Of a stretch of 64,000 nucleotides of DNA, positions 9,683 through 19,437 are shown one piece after another. The notes under the pieces were generated by a model. That model did not search any database. It saw only the letters and a list, made by a program, of their open reading frames with translations, and was not told the DNA's origin. Source of the stretch: CAADGU01 sp035444285 (GTDB lineage Bacteria > Chloroflexota > Anaerolineae > Promineifilales > Promineifilaceae); assembly GCA_035444285.1 (NCBI GenBank), contig DAOMOK010000024.1, positions 1 to 64,000 of the forward strand, given 5' to 3'. The number at the start of each line of letters is the position of its first letter. Positions within the stretch are counted from its first letter, which is position 1. Made by a program: the position numbers and the translations under genes.

Positions 9683-10066
9683 ATGCCTTATTATGAGTAT
9701 CAATGCCAGGATTGCCGACGGCGGGTGCGCTTGTTTATGACGTATGCGGAATACGGCCGTACCACCCCTACCTGCCCCCACTGCCACAGCGCCGCTCTCA
9801 AACGGCGTATTGGCCGGGTGGCGCTGGGTAAATCAGAAGACGCACGCATGGATTCCATGCTGGATGACAGCGCCCTGGCAAACCTGGATGAAAATGACCC
9901 CAAGGCCTTAGGTCACTTTATGCGCAAAATGAGCCGGGAGATGGGCGAGGACCTGGGTGATGAGTTTAGCGAAGTGGTAGACCGCCTGGAAAGTGGCGAA
10001 TCACCGGAATCAATTGAAAAATCAATGCCAGACTTAGGGGCAGCAGACGGCGGCATGGATTTTTAG
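9683..10066 (+). CDS. FmdB-family zinc ribbon protein
   Basis: 127 residues. The N-terminus MPYYEYQCQDC, followed by CPHC, gives the two CxxC knuckles of the FmdB/putative regulatory protein family. The rest is acidic (ENDPKALGHFMRKMSREMGEDLGDEFSEVV), as in Chloroflexota homologues. Its role is unknown; regulation or small-RNA/protein binding has been suggested only from the fold. The gene follows AGAGGGTG and converges with tmk, overlapping its end by four bases. Confidence 0.85.
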   Translation: MPYYEYQCQDCRRRVRLFMTYAEYGRTTPTCPHCHSAALKRRIGRVALGKSEDARMDSMLDDSALANLDENDPKALGHFMRKMSREMGEDLGDEFSEVVDRLESGESPESIEKSMPDLGAADGGMDF

Positions 10067-10692
10067 GCGTCGGGGACGCTTGACAACCTGGCAGCGACAA
10101 TGCCGCGCAGATCGGCTTGCACCGCTTCGGGGGGGCGATCAGCGTCTATGATGACCCAACGGGATGGCTCCTGTGCCGCTAACTGGTAGTAACCCTGGCG
10201 CACCCGCTGATGGAAGGCGACCGTTTCCAGGTCGAGCCGGTTCATTTCTACACCGCCGTTGGTGCGCCGCGCCAGCCCTGTTTCCACATCAATATCCAGC
10301 AGCAGTGTTAAGTCGGGCTTAAGGCCGCCGGTAGCAAAGTGGGTGATCTGATGCAGGGCGGTGAGGTCAAGGCCACGGCCGTACCCCTGGTAGGCCAGTG
10401 TGCTATCGTAAAAGCGGTCACATAACACCACCATGCCGGCGGTGAGCGACGGCCGTATCACTTCCCACACCAACTGCGCCCGCGATGCCGAATAGAGCAG
10501 CAGTTCCGCCTCTGGGCACATGGCCGTGTTCTGCACATTGTGGACGCATGCCCGAATTTCATCGCCAATGGGCGTGCCGCCCGGTTCACGGGTCAGCCGC
10601 GCCGCCACGCCTTGCGCCAACAGATAATCATACAACAGTCGAATCTGGCTTGATTTGCCGCTGCCTTCGGGGCCTTCGAGGGTGATGAACAT
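10063..10692 (-). CDS. tmk: Thymidylate kinase
   Basis: About 209 residues from MFITLEGPEGSGKSSQ. It converts dTMP to dTDP. The P-loop GPEGSGKSS, the dTMP-binding TREPGGTPIGDEIR and the DR(F/Y) block LCDRFYDSTLAYQGYGR are present. An upstream ATG at 10746 would add 18 residues, but that segment is a translated heptad repeat (SYASRITHHASS), so the ATG at 10692 at the start of the conserved domain is chosen. No clear ribosome binding site precedes it because the repeat abuts the start codon. Confidence 0.93.
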   Translation of the reverse strand: MFITLEGPEGSGKSSQIRLLYDYLLAQGVAARLTREPGGTPIGDEIRACVHNVQNTAMCPEAELLLYSASRAQLVWEVIRPSLTAGMVVLCDRFYDSTLAYQGYGRGLDLTALHQITHFATGGLKPDLTLLLDIDVETGLARRTNGGVEMNRLDLETVAFHQRVRQGYYQLAAQEPSRWVIIDADRPPEAVQADLRGIVAARLSSVPDA

Positions 10693-10768
10693 GGGGGATG
10701 ATGCGTGATGCGTGATACGTGATGCGTAACTTAGCGGTTCACGCATCGCGTATCACGCATCACGCTAA
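10693..10768. repeat. Heptad repeat array (GTGATGC / ACGCATC)
   Basis: Tandem degenerate GTGATGC units on the left and CACGCAT units on the right form a long inverted repeat. It fills the whole space between the stop of the Ycf45-like gene (TAG at 10765-10767) and the start of tmk, both on the minus strand. Confidence 0.85.
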
Positions 10769-12441
10769 TTCTCCAGGCGTGGTGTATTGAAGATGCGCAC
10801 GTACCGGTTAGGTTCTTTACCGTAGCTGTGGGAAACCAGGTTGGCCTGGCGCACCAGTTGATGCTGGTAAGCACGAATGGCCCGGCTGACGGGGCGCAAA
10901 TCTACGCTTGGCTGCCCGGCATGAATCATCTGGATGCCCCGTTCCACATCGGCGATGCCCGTTTCAAACGGGTCTTCATCTTCCTGATCATCCAGCTTCA
11001 ACGCCTGCACCAGGAAACTTTCCATCTGGGTGATGGTGTTGGCGCGCAGCACATAGACAGGCGTGCGCCGCCGCTCGGCATCACGGATCAACTGGCTGCG
11101 CTTGCGGTAGTAGCTTTTGAGCGTTACCAACACATCAGCGTCGGCCAGGGTATTAACCAGATTGATGCGCGCCCGCAGCCGCCGCGCCGCTTGCAGCAGC
11201 CGGTTGCGGGCCACCCCATAAGCGTACACATTCAACATACCCGGTTCGGCGGTTGAAGCGATGTCGGCTTCTAGTTCCGGTATCAGACTGCCATTCACCG
11301 GTTTGGGGGACGGCCGTTCGTCACTGAAGATACGCGATTGTCCATTTCCATCGCGGCGACCGCGAGCGTCACGCCCATCACGGCCGTCACGCCCATCGCG
11401 ACGCCCGGTCACGGCCGTAGACGACACCACCATGCTCTTGTCTTCCACCTGTATGCCCTGGTGGTCATCCCGCGCCCGCAACTGCACGTGCAGCGGTTCA
11501 CCGCGCAGCATGGCGTCTACCGAAGAGGTCACGTCTGGGTGTACCAGCAGCTTTTCCCGGTCTTGAATCTCAATCAGCACATCGAAGGTTGGTGGGGCGC
11601 GCCGCTCTAACACTGTCTTTTGCGTGCCCCGCCGCCGCGCCTCTTCGTCAGAGAGGGTGACGCTTTCAATGCCGCCTACCAGGTCAGACAGAGTAGGGTT
11701 GAGCAGCAGATTTTCCAGCGTCTTGCCGTGCGCCGTACCAATGAGTTGTACGCCACGTTCATTGATGGTGCGGGCGGCAGACGCTTCCTGCTCCCGGCCA
11801 ATTTCGTCAATGATAATCACTTCCGGGTTGTGGTTTTCCACGGCTTCAATCATCGTTTCATGCTGGCGTGACGGCCGTGCCACCTGCATCCGCCGCGCCC
11901 GCCCCACCGCCGGGTGAGGAATGTCGCCATCACCGCCAATCTCATTGGAGGTGTCTACGATGACCACACGCCGCTTTTCGGCCAGCACCCGCGCCATCTC
12001 GCGCAGCATGGTCGTTTTGCCCACACCGGGCCGCCCCAGCAGCAAAACGCTGTGCCCTTCTTCGATGATGTCGGCGACAATGTCAATGGTGCCATACACC
12101 GCTCGCCCCACGCGGCAGGTCAGACCCACCACATCACCACGCCGGTTGCGAATACCAGAAATACGGTGCAGGGTGCGGGTGATGCCGGCGCGGTTATCAT
12201 CGTCAAAATCACCAATGCCATCTATGACCTGGGCAATTTCAGTCGCCGTCACTTCGGATTGGCGCAGGATAACTTCACCATCCACGTAGCGAGCGGTAGG
12301 TTGGCGGCCCAAGTCCATGACGACTTCTAACAGGTCGGCCTCACGGCCGTTACGCTCAATTGGTTCTCGAATTGTCTCCGGCAAAATAGCTAACAGGAGT
12401 TGTAAATCTTCTTTGGTTTGTGGTTCCGGCAATGTACTCAT
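10765..12441 (-). CDS. Ycf45/SpoIIIAA-like AAA ATPase with R3H-like end
   Basis: 558 residues from MSTLPEP (an ATG at 12471 would add ten). The ATPase core has the P-loop LLLGRPGVGKTTMLREMARVL and Walker B EVIIIDEIGREQEA, typical of the cyanobacterial/plastid Ycf45 and SpoIIIAA-like family. After the core comes a low-complexity Arg/Asp/Gly stretch (DGRDGRDGRDARGRR) and a C-terminal region with the YGKEPNRYVRIF pattern expected of an R3H-type single-stranded nucleic acid-binding domain. The precise cellular role of the family is not established. It is probably co-transcribed with tmk. Confidence 0.85.
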   Translation of the reverse strand: MSTLPEPQTKEDLQLLLAILPETIREPIERNGREADLLEVVMDLGRQPTARYVDGEVILRQSEVTATEIAQVIDGIGDFDDDNRAGITRTLHRISGIRNRRGDVVGLTCRVGRAVYGTIDIVADIIEEGHSVLLLGRPGVGKTTMLREMARVLAEKRRVVIVDTSNEIGGDGDIPHPAVGRARRMQVARPSRQHETMIEAVENHNPEVIIIDEIGREQEASAARTINERGVQLIGTAHGKTLENLLLNPTLSDLVGGIESVTLSDEEARRRGTQKTVLERRAPPTFDVLIEIQDREKLLVHPDVTSSVDAMLRGEPLHVQLRARDDHQGIQVEDKSMVVSSTAVTGRRDGRDGRDGRDARGRRDGNGQSRIFSDERPSPKPVNGSLIPELEADIASTAEPGMLNVYAYGVARNRLLQAARRLRARINLVNTLADADVLVTLKSYYRKRSQLIRDAERRRTPVYVLRANTITQMESFLVQALKLDDQEDEDPFETGIADVERGIQMIHAGQPSVDLRPVSRAIRAYQHQLVRQANLVSHSYGKEPNRYVRIFNTPRLEN

Positions 12442-12487
12442 AATTGGTGGGATGGGCGAGGCAATTAGCAAACTACCTGCCTCGCCC

Positions 12488-13498
12488 CTACTTTTTCTCT
12501 TTTGCTGGCGGTGCTTGCCAGTTACGGATCATGGGTGTTGTGGGGGAAACGGACTGCGCTTCCAACAACGCCGAGAGGTCTGGGGCCGATTTTTGCACAT
12601 GGTGTACGGTATGTTTCACCATCACTGCCTGGCTGCCCCACAGGGTAAAGCTGGTACGCGCCAACGCATTTTGAATCCAGCTCTGGTAGCGGCGCACACA
12701 GCAGTAAACGGGGTGTGTCAGCCGGGGCGGGGTCATGTGTAATACGGCCGTTAAAATTTCCTCTACTCTGGCCTCAGCGTTGGGATGCACAAACAGACGC
12801 ATCCAGGTAGCCGCCGGGCCATCATGAACATGAACATATGCAGCTAATTCACCATCTTCACGTAACACCCATCCTGTGCCCTCGGCTGGCGGCGGTAGTG
12901 GTTCTACCATTTGCACCAGACGCGGTACTGTATTGGCATACAATAAATGAACATCCCAATCATCAGCTTCCTGGCGCGGCCTTAATAACTCGGCGCCATT
13001 GTGAGGCACAAACTCAGAGATTGCCCAAATATCCTGGCGGGTATACACCACAAACCCGGCCCGCCGCAAAATGGGCAGTTCTGGCCCCAATTCATCCACT
13101 TCGGCCACCAGGCTGACGATACCCCGGCGACCGGCCTCAATGACAGCCTGGTCCAACAACGGCAGCCAGACCTGTTCGTTGATGACCGGGGGCGCCGGCA
13201 ATGAGGAGATAGAAGACTCGCCATTATCATCGGCTACGGCCGTGTCACCTGTTGCCCCCACAAACAAAACTTGTGCTACCGGGCTGCCTTCCACCAGAGC
13301 TAACTGGATAAAACCAGCCGTCGCCCGATTCTCCGATTTCCAGACATACGTGGGAAAATCACCCCCCACAATCCCAAACAACGCCCCCCGGACCGGATTA
13401 ATGTTTTTGGTCAAGGCAGACTCCGTATGGAGCGAAACACCACGCTCACTAAGCCGGTGAACCAGAGCCACATCACGTAAATGGAAAGGGCGTATCAT
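12488..13498 (-). CDS. GNAT-like acetyltransferase family protein
   Basis: 336 residues. The N-terminal part MIRPFHLRDVALVHRLSERG looks like the first strand and helix of a GNAT fold, and RRGIVSLVAEVDELGPELPILRRAGFVVYTRQDIWA resembles the C-terminal half of such a domain. A second, weaker alpha/beta half follows. A GNAT fold is therefore likely, but no substrate can be inferred and the acetyl-CoA loop (Q/RxxGxG/A) is not clear. It lies upstream of the Ycf45-like gene on the same strand, 46 bp away. Confidence 0.6.
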   Translation of the reverse strand: MIRPFHLRDVALVHRLSERGVSLHTESALTKNINPVRGALFGIVGGDFPTYVWKSENRATAGFIQLALVEGSPVAQVLFVGATGDTAVADDNGESSISSLPAPPVINEQVWLPLLDQAVIEAGRRGIVSLVAEVDELGPELPILRRAGFVVYTRQDIWAISEFVPHNGAELLRPRQEADDWDVHLLYANTVPRLVQMVEPLPPPAEGTGWVLREDGELAAYVHVHDGPAATWMRLFVHPNAEARVEEILTAVLHMTPPRLTHPVYCCVRRYQSWIQNALARTSFTLWGSQAVMVKHTVHHVQKSAPDLSALLEAQSVSPTTPMIRNWQAPPAKEKK

Positions 13499-13614
13499 GT
13501 CGTTTCAGAGTGTAACAAGCGCCACTTACCGGCGCAACTTCACGCCCCGATTATACACCAAAAATTAACCGCCCTTTATTTGCTAAAAAACATGTTCACT
13601 GCCAGGAAGGTTGT

Positions 13615-13650
13615 TATAATCACGCCTGGAGATTGAATCAATCTCCAGGC
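13615..13650 (+). promoter_or_regulatory. sdh promoter -10 and leader hairpin
   Basis: A perfect TATAAT lies at 13615-13620; the -35 is weak (ATGTTC at 13592). Just downstream, perfect 11-bp arms GCCTGGAGATT (13624-13634) and AATCTCCAGGC (13640-13650) form a hairpin with loop GAATC at the very 5' end of the sdh leader. It may stabilise the mRNA; a regulatory role is speculative. Confidence 0.55.
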
Positions 13651-13692
13651 AAATAATCACTTAGTCCCACAATTGTTGGAGGAAGGAGAACA

Positions 13693-14139
13693 ATGTCAAC
13701 ACTTGTACTCACCATACGCGAAAGCATCCGCTATCGCGGGCGCAGCGGTCATCTCAGTTGGATCGCGCATCGCATCTCCGGTTTAGCCATCCTCGCTTTT
13801 CTGGTGATGCACGTCTGGGATACGGCCAATGCCAACTTTTACCCGGCGCTGTACGAATGGTCTATCGAGCTTTTCAAACATCCCCTCTTTGCTCTGGGCG
13901 AAATTGCTTTGATGGCCGCCGTGCTTTACCACGCCTTCAACGGCATCCGCATCAGCATCCTGGATTTCAAGCCGGAGTTGTGGAAGCACCAGGCGCGCAG
14001 CGCCACCATTGTTTGGGTGCTGTTTTTTGTCATTTTTATCCCCATTGCCATTCTGATGTTTACCGAACTGATGCACGGCTGTGCAGCGCGTGGCGCGGCT
14101 TGCTGGCAGATTCCCAGTCTGGCCGATTACCTGAATTAA
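13693..14139 (+). CDS. sdhC: Succinate dehydrogenase cytochrome b subunit
   Basis: 148 residues, three membrane helices (about 25-45, 70-92 and 105-128). It anchors SdhAB in the membrane and takes part in haem b and quinone binding. The conserved SWIAHRISG near residue 22 and YHAFNGIRI near 80 provide the usual Ser/Arg/His residues. The start follows the strong site GGAGGAAGGAG. First gene of sdhCDAB. Confidence 0.92.
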   Translation: MSTLVLTIRESIRYRGRSGHLSWIAHRISGLAILAFLVMHVWDTANANFYPALYEWSIELFKHPLFALGEIALMAAVLYHAFNGIRISILDFKPELWKHQARSATIVWVLFFVIFIPIAILMFTELMHGCAARGAACWQIPSLADYLN

Positions 14140-14159
14140 AACGAAGAAGAGAGATACAC

Positions 14160-14537
14160 ATGACTACACCAACCGGTATTACCTATCGCAAAGTGACCGT
14201 GCCTACCAATCTGGAACGGCGTGCTTTTTTGTTCATGCGGCTCTCTGGGGTCGCGTTATTGATCCTGGCTGTCGGCCATATGATGATTCAACACGTCCTG
14301 AACAGCAGCCAAAACCTCACCCTTCAATTTGTGGCCGACCAGTGGAGTTCCTGGGGCTGGAAAGCATATGACATGCTGCTGCTCTTTTTTGCCATTACCC
14401 ACGGCTTCAATGGCCTGCGCAATGTGCTGGAAGATTACATTCACAACCGGAATGCAGTGAAGTGGATTAACCGTTTCCTGTTTGTTTTTACAATCCTGAC
14501 CATCGTTTGGGCCGGGATCGCTATTTCAACATTTTAG
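14160..14537 (+). CDS. sdhD: Succinate dehydrogenase membrane anchor subunit
   Basis: 125 residues with three predicted membrane helices. It pairs with SdhC to hold haem and quinone. VGHMMIQH and THGFNGLRNVLEDY supply the expected His and Arg/Asp residues. It starts 20 bp after sdhC behind GAAGAAGAGAG. No unusual feature. Confidence 0.9.
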   Translation: MTTPTGITYRKVTVPTNLERRAFLFMRLSGVALLILAVGHMMIQHVLNSSQNLTLQFVADQWSSWGWKAYDMLLLFFAITHGFNGLRNVLEDYIHNRNAVKWINRFLFVFTILTIVWAGIAISTF

Positions 14538-14622
14538 TTTCGTTTGTAGTGGATAATTGATTTACCGCCCATTGACGGCGATCAATCGCCTACTACGAAC
14601 TTTTGAGGAAGAGGCACAAATC

Positions 14623-16410
14623 ATGGCAGAAATAAAAACACACACATTTGACGCTGTCATCGTTGGCGCCGGCGGGGCCGGGTTGATGGCTGCCCTGTAC
14701 GCCAGCAGGAGCGCGAATGTGGCCGTTATTTCAAAGTTATACCCCACACGCTCGCATACGGGCGCGGCCCAAGGGGGCGTGGGCGCGGCGTTGGGGAACG
14801 CCGAGGAAGATAGATGGGAATGGCACGCCTATGATACCGTGAAAGGGTCAGATTATCTGGCTGACCAGGATGCGGTGGATGTGATGTGCAAAGATGCCAT
14901 TGACACCATTATTGAATTGGAACACATGGGACTGCCATTTGACCGTTTTCCAAGTGGCAAAATTTCACAGCGCCGTTTTGGCGGCCATACCAACAATGAA
15001 ACGGGCAAACCGGTGCAGCGGGCCTGTCATGCGGCCGACCGCACCGGCCATATGATTTTGCAGACTCTTTACCAGCAGTGTATTAAAAACAATGTGAATT
15101 TCTTTGATGAATACCACGTGGTGGACTTGATTCGCGTGGATGATACCGTGCGTGGGGTGGTGGCAATTGAAATCGCCACCGGTGACTACCACATTTTCCA
15201 TGCCAAGGCGGTGTTGTTTGCTACCGGCGGCTGGGGACGCTGCTGGGAAGTGACCTCCAATGCCCATTCGTTGACGGGTGATGGCACGGCCGTGTGTCTG
15301 CGCCGGGGTGTTCCATTGGAAGATATGGAATTCTTCCAGTTTCACCCCACCGGCATCTTCCGGCTGGGCATCCTTATTACTGAAGGGGTGCGTGGCGAAG
15401 GAGGGGTGCTGATTAACAACGAGGGGGAACGGTTTATGGAGCGGTACGCGCCCAGCATTAAAGACCTGGCCAGCCGCGATGTGGTTAGCCGGGCCATTTA
15501 CCTGGAGATCCAGGCCGGGCGCGGCATTAACGGCAAGAATTACGTTCACCTGGATGTGCGCCCGGAAACGGTGAATTATTATCTGGAACAGGCCGGTGAG
15601 AGCCGCCGGGTTGATCGGGAGTATATTGAAAGCAAACTGCCAGACATTGCTGACTTCACCCGCACCTATCTAGGGGTAGACCCGGTCAGTGAGCCAATGC
15701 CCATCCAACCAACAGCGCATTATGCCATGGGCGGCATTCCGACTGATGCAGACGGCCGTGTCCGCGCTGATGAAGCAGAGGGCATCGTGCAAGGACTATA
15801 TGCTGCCGGTGAAGCCGCCTGTGTCTCCGTGCATGGGGCCAACCGACTGGGCACCAACTCCTTGTTAGACCTGGTGGTGTTTGGCAAACGTTCCGGCCAA
15901 CACATGGCGGCCTTTTGCCAACAAGCCGAACTGCTTCCCTTGCCGGAGAATCCGGCAGCCGAAATTATGGCAGAGTTTGAGCGCATTCGGAATGGCAGTG
16001 GCGGCGTAAAACCGACGGAACTGCGCAGCCGTATGCAAAAATCCATGACCAAAAATGTGGGCGTCTTCCGCACGGCTGATTTGATCCAGGAAGCGGTGAA
16101 TGACTTGAAAGAACTGCGCGAGCAGTATGACCGCAACATTCAAATTGATGACAAAGGCAAGCAGTTTAACACCGACCTTCTGGAAGCGTGGGAACTGGGG
16201 TGTTTATTGGAACTGGCGGAAGTCACGGCCGTGTCCGCCCTCGCCCGCGCCGAAAGCCGCGGTGGCCATGCCCGCGAAGATTTCCCCAAACGAGATGACG
16301 CCAACTGGCTCAAACATACCTTCTGTTACCGTGAGGCTGATGGCCAATATCGCCTGGCTTACCGCCCGGTGACACTGGGCCGTTATGAACCAAAGGAACG
16401 GGTTTATTAA
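14623..16410 (+). CDS. sdhA: Succinate dehydrogenase flavoprotein subunit
   Basis: 595 residues from MAEIKTHTF. It oxidises succinate to fumarate in the TCA cycle. The FAD-binding GAGGAGLMAA is at the start, RSHTGAAQGG contains the His that binds FAD covalently, and the catalytic block FFQFHPTG and HPTAHY-like QPTAHYAMGG are present, with GANRLGTNSL near the end of the FAD domain. A longer start at 14557 is rejected because GAGGAAGAGG lies correctly before the ATG at 14623. Confidence 0.96.
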   Translation: MAEIKTHTFDAVIVGAGGAGLMAALYASRSANVAVISKLYPTRSHTGAAQGGVGAALGNAEEDRWEWHAYDTVKGSDYLADQDAVDVMCKDAIDTIIELEHMGLPFDRFPSGKISQRRFGGHTNNETGKPVQRACHAADRTGHMILQTLYQQCIKNNVNFFDEYHVVDLIRVDDTVRGVVAIEIATGDYHIFHAKAVLFATGGWGRCWEVTSNAHSLTGDGTAVCLRRGVPLEDMEFFQFHPTGIFRLGILITEGVRGEGGVLINNEGERFMERYAPSIKDLASRDVVSRAIYLEIQAGRGINGKNYVHLDVRPETVNYYLEQAGESRRVDREYIESKLPDIADFTRTYLGVDPVSEPMPIQPTAHYAMGGIPTDADGRVRADEAEGIVQGLYAAGEAACVSVHGANRLGTNSLLDLVVFGKRSGQHMAAFCQQAELLPLPENPAAEIMAEFERIRNGSGGVKPTELRSRMQKSMTKNVGVFRTADLIQEAVNDLKELREQYDRNIQIDDKGKQFNTDLLEAWELGCLLELAEVTAVSALARAESRGGHAREDFPKRDDANWLKHTFCYREADGQYRLAYRPVTLGRYEPKERVY

Positions 16411-16478
16411 TCCGTAATCAGTAATCTGTAATTCGTAATCCGTAATCCGTAATCGGAAGTGGGTAGGCAACGGATTAC
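16411..16478. repeat. Heptad repeat array (CCGTAAT)
   Basis: Six or seven tandem degenerate units (CCGTAAT, CAGTAAT, CTGTAAT, TCGTAAT, CCGTAAT, CCGTAAT), then a short opposite arm CGGATTAC. The array starts directly after the sdhA stop codon and fills the gap to sdhB without ending the operon. Confidence 0.85.
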
Positions 16479-16495
16479 CAGAACGAGGAAAGATC

Positions 16496-17218
<723 letters not shown>

Positions 17219-17221
17219 AGA

Positions 17222-17257
17222 GGGTAAATGGGTAATTGCGCAATTACCCATTTACCC
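17222..17257. terminator. Perfect 36-bp palindrome between convergent genes
   Basis: GGGTAAATGGGTAATTGC followed at once by its exact reverse complement, built of 7-bp GGGTAAT/GGGTAAA units. It lies between the convergent sdhB and FKBP genes and probably terminates both. A member of the heptad family. Confidence 0.8.
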
Positions 17258-17266
17258 ATTTACTTC

Positions 17267-18514
17267 TTACTGCCCGGACGTTATATCCAGCACTTCAATT
17301 TCAAAAATTAGATTGGCGTTGGGGGGAATGGGGCCGCCACCAGTTTCACCATAACCTAGCGCCGGAGGCACAATGAATTGGGCTTTGCCACCTTCTCTGG
17401 TCAGCATGACGCCTTCCTCAAAACCAGGAATGGTGCTGCTGGAGCCGATGAACACATCGAGCGGCAAACCACGCTGCACAGAAGAGTCAACCATCGTGCC
17501 ATCTTCCAGCCACAAGGTGTAATGCAGAGAGACGGTATCACCCGCCTGAGGGGTAGCGCCCGTACCTTCGCTGATGGCGTAGTATTTCAGGCCGCTGTCG
17601 GTTACGGTGAAGTCTTCATCGGCTACGGCCGTAGGCGTAGGTGGCTCTTCTGCTTCTATCAGGGAAACCTCAAACACATAGGTTGCCCCACTACCATCTG
17701 CCAACTGCGGCGGCAGCGTCAACTGCGCCCGACCGCCTTCCTTCAATAGGAGCAGCCCTTCATCCAACCCTGGCAATGAACCATCACCACCCAACACAAA
17801 CGAATACGGCGTCCCCCGATCAATCGTCGAATCCAGGAATGTGCCATCTTCCAACCACAACAAAAAATCCACCGTGAGCAAGTCGCCCAATTGCGGCGCA
17901 TCACCCTCACCTTCTTCAAAGATGAAGTATTTCAATCCACTGTCCGTGGTGGTGTAATCGGCCGCATCAATGGTGGTGGGTTTGGGCGTTGGCTGCACAT
18001 CCACCAGTTCTACATCAAAGATTAGTGTAGCATCAGGCGGAATGGGGCCGGAGCCTGACGCGCCATACCCCAGTTCCGAAGGGATAATAAGCGTCGCCTT
18101 GCCACCTTCATTCATCAGGGCAATGCCTTCATCCCAACCAGGAATGACTTGCCCCTGCCCTAACGTAAAACGGAAAGGATCACGGCCAATCGAGCTGTCA
18201 AACTCGGTGCCGTCTTCCAGCGTGCCCGTGTAATGCACCGATACCATGTCACCTGGCAGCGGCTTAGGCCCTGTACCGGCTTCAATTTCCACATATTGCA
18301 GGCCGCTGGCTGTGGTGGTGGAGCCACCGGTGCTTGTTGTGCCTGTTGTGCCGCTATTTGCGGTGTGACCGGCTTCGTCTGTTGTCTCGCTGTTTTCCAG
18401 ACCAGGCATATTGGGTTGGGCGCTGCCACTGCTGGCAGCCGGGCCACAGGCGGCCAATGCCAGGCTGATCACTAGCAGCAATGCCAGCCACCAATTTTTT
18501 CTCATTAAGTTCAT
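17267..18514 (-). CDS. Lipoprotein with three FKBP-type peptidyl-prolyl isomerase domains
   Basis: 415 residues. A lipobox (LALAAC near residue 22) suggests anchoring to the outer face of the membrane. A Ser/Thr/Gly linker precedes three FKBP domains (about 72-180, 190-295 and 305-412). Domains 1 and 3 keep the pattern VHYTGTLEDGTEFDSS, VIPGWDEG and GYG.GGPIPPNA. Domain 2 has a shortened loop and lacks the GYG and IPPNA blocks, so it is probably inactive or structural. Such proteins help fold secreted proteins. AAGGAGT lies seven bases before the start codon. Confidence 0.9.
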   Translation of the reverse strand: MNLMRKNWWLALLLVISLALAACGPAASSGSAQPNMPGLENSETTDEAGHTANSGTTGTTSTGGSTTTASGLQYVEIEAGTGPKPLPGDMVSVHYTGTLEDGTEFDSSIGRDPFRFTLGQGQVIPGWDEGIALMNEGGKATLIIPSELGYGASGSGPIPPDATLIFDVELVDVQPTPKPTTIDAADYTTTDSGLKYFIFEEGEGDAPQLGDLLTVDFLLWLEDGTFLDSTIDRGTPYSFVLGGDGSLPGLDEGLLLLKEGGRAQLTLPPQLADGSGATYVFEVSLIEAEEPPTPTAVADEDFTVTDSGLKYYAISEGTGATPQAGDTVSLHYTLWLEDGTMVDSSVQRGLPLDVFIGSSSTIPGFEEGVMLTREGGKAQFIVPPALGYGETGGGPIPPNANLIFEIEVLDITSGQ

Positions 18515-18690
18515 TTATTCTTACTCCTTCAATATAATAGACAAAATAAAAGCCGGAGCGGACACGGCCGTCCCGGCTGGTTTTCACTTCAAAACAGACC
18601 CGACGGGCCTTTCTTGTTAAACACGGGGATTGTACGGGTCAGCAGGTATTCCGGCGAGAAAATGACATACGGATTAGCTCTTTCTCATGG

Positions 18691-19314
18691 TCATTTCTGC
18701 CAGGTTTGCTGTGGATATCGCGGACGGATGGGGGCATAGTGGGCCTTGATGCGCGCCAGGTCTGCTTCATAATCTCCTGTCGGTTCAATCATAGGCCCCA
18801 AATCAACCACCTTTTGACCATAATCAAAAGCGGCCAACTGCATCGGTACGCCGGCTTGCATGGCAATCTGGTAAAAACCAGAGCGCCACTCATGGACGCG
18901 CTGCCGGGTGCCTTCCGGGGTAATGCACAGGATGAGCTTTTCCATCTGTTCAAACGCCTGCACATTTTCGCCCACGATGCCATGTGTGGCCCGCCTGTCA
19001 ATAGAAATACCACCCATCCAGCGGAAAACAGGGCCTAGTGGTCCACGAAAGAGCGAATGTTTGCCCATCCAGGAGATACGCACACCCAGCGCCGTGGCCG
19101 TGGCAATTACCAGCACAAAGTCCCAATTGGAGGTATGCGGCGCGCCGACAATAATGAATTTGTGCAAATCGGGCAGCGAGCCGCCAATGCGCCAGCCAAT
19201 GGCGGCCAAAAACAAAATAGCCAGCGCCCGCGTTACCCGGTTGCCGCGCCGGGGAACACACTCCCCCACCTCACCAGTTTTGATTACCCGTTGTTTCAGG
19301 CTGTTGCTTGTCAT
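18691..19314 (-). CDS. PlsC-like acyltransferase
   Basis: 207 residues. The acyltransferase signature appears as PHTSNWDF (HxxxxD) near residue 58, followed by a GPLGPVFRWMGGISIDR block and TPEGTR near 133, matching motifs I-III of 1-acylglycerol-3-phosphate acyltransferases. A hydrophobic stretch about residues 30-46 suggests membrane association. It probably acylates lysophosphatidate or a related lipid; the substrate is not certain. Monocistronic, minus strand. Confidence 0.8.
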   Translation of the reverse strand: MTSNSLKQRVIKTGEVGECVPRRGNRVTRALAILFLAAIGWRIGGSLPDLHKFIIVGAPHTSNWDFVLVIATATALGVRISWMGKHSLFRGPLGPVFRWMGGISIDRRATHGIVGENVQAFEQMEKLILCITPEGTRQRVHEWRSGFYQIAMQAGVPMQLAAFDYGQKVVDLGPMIEPTGDYEADLARIKAHYAPIRPRYPQQTWQK

Positions 19315-19364
19315 GGTATTTCCTTCTTCATCTTCTAACTACAGCAAGCGTTCAGTCCCTCTGG

Positions 19365-19427
19365 AGACCCGACAGGTTTTCAGGCAGCAATGAGTCAGGT
19401 TGAATTGGGAAGAAACCTGTCAGGTCT
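19365..19427. repeat. AGACCTGACAGGTTT inverted repeat
   Basis: 15-bp arms at 19365-19379 and 19413-19427, one mismatch, with a 33-nt loop. It lies between the J-domain protein and the acyltransferase gene. Same family as 27-48 and the glmS ribozyme P1 stem. Confidence 0.75.
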
Positions 19428-19437
19428 AAACGCTTAC

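Noticed and set aside
10693..10746. Longer N-terminus for thymidylate kinase
   Set aside because: The extra 18 residues are a translated heptad repeat and precede the conserved start of the domain.
14965..15549. Long open frame on the minus strand within sdhA
   Set aside because: It is the codon-bias shadow of sdhA in the opposite strand; no ribosome binding site and no recognisable domain.
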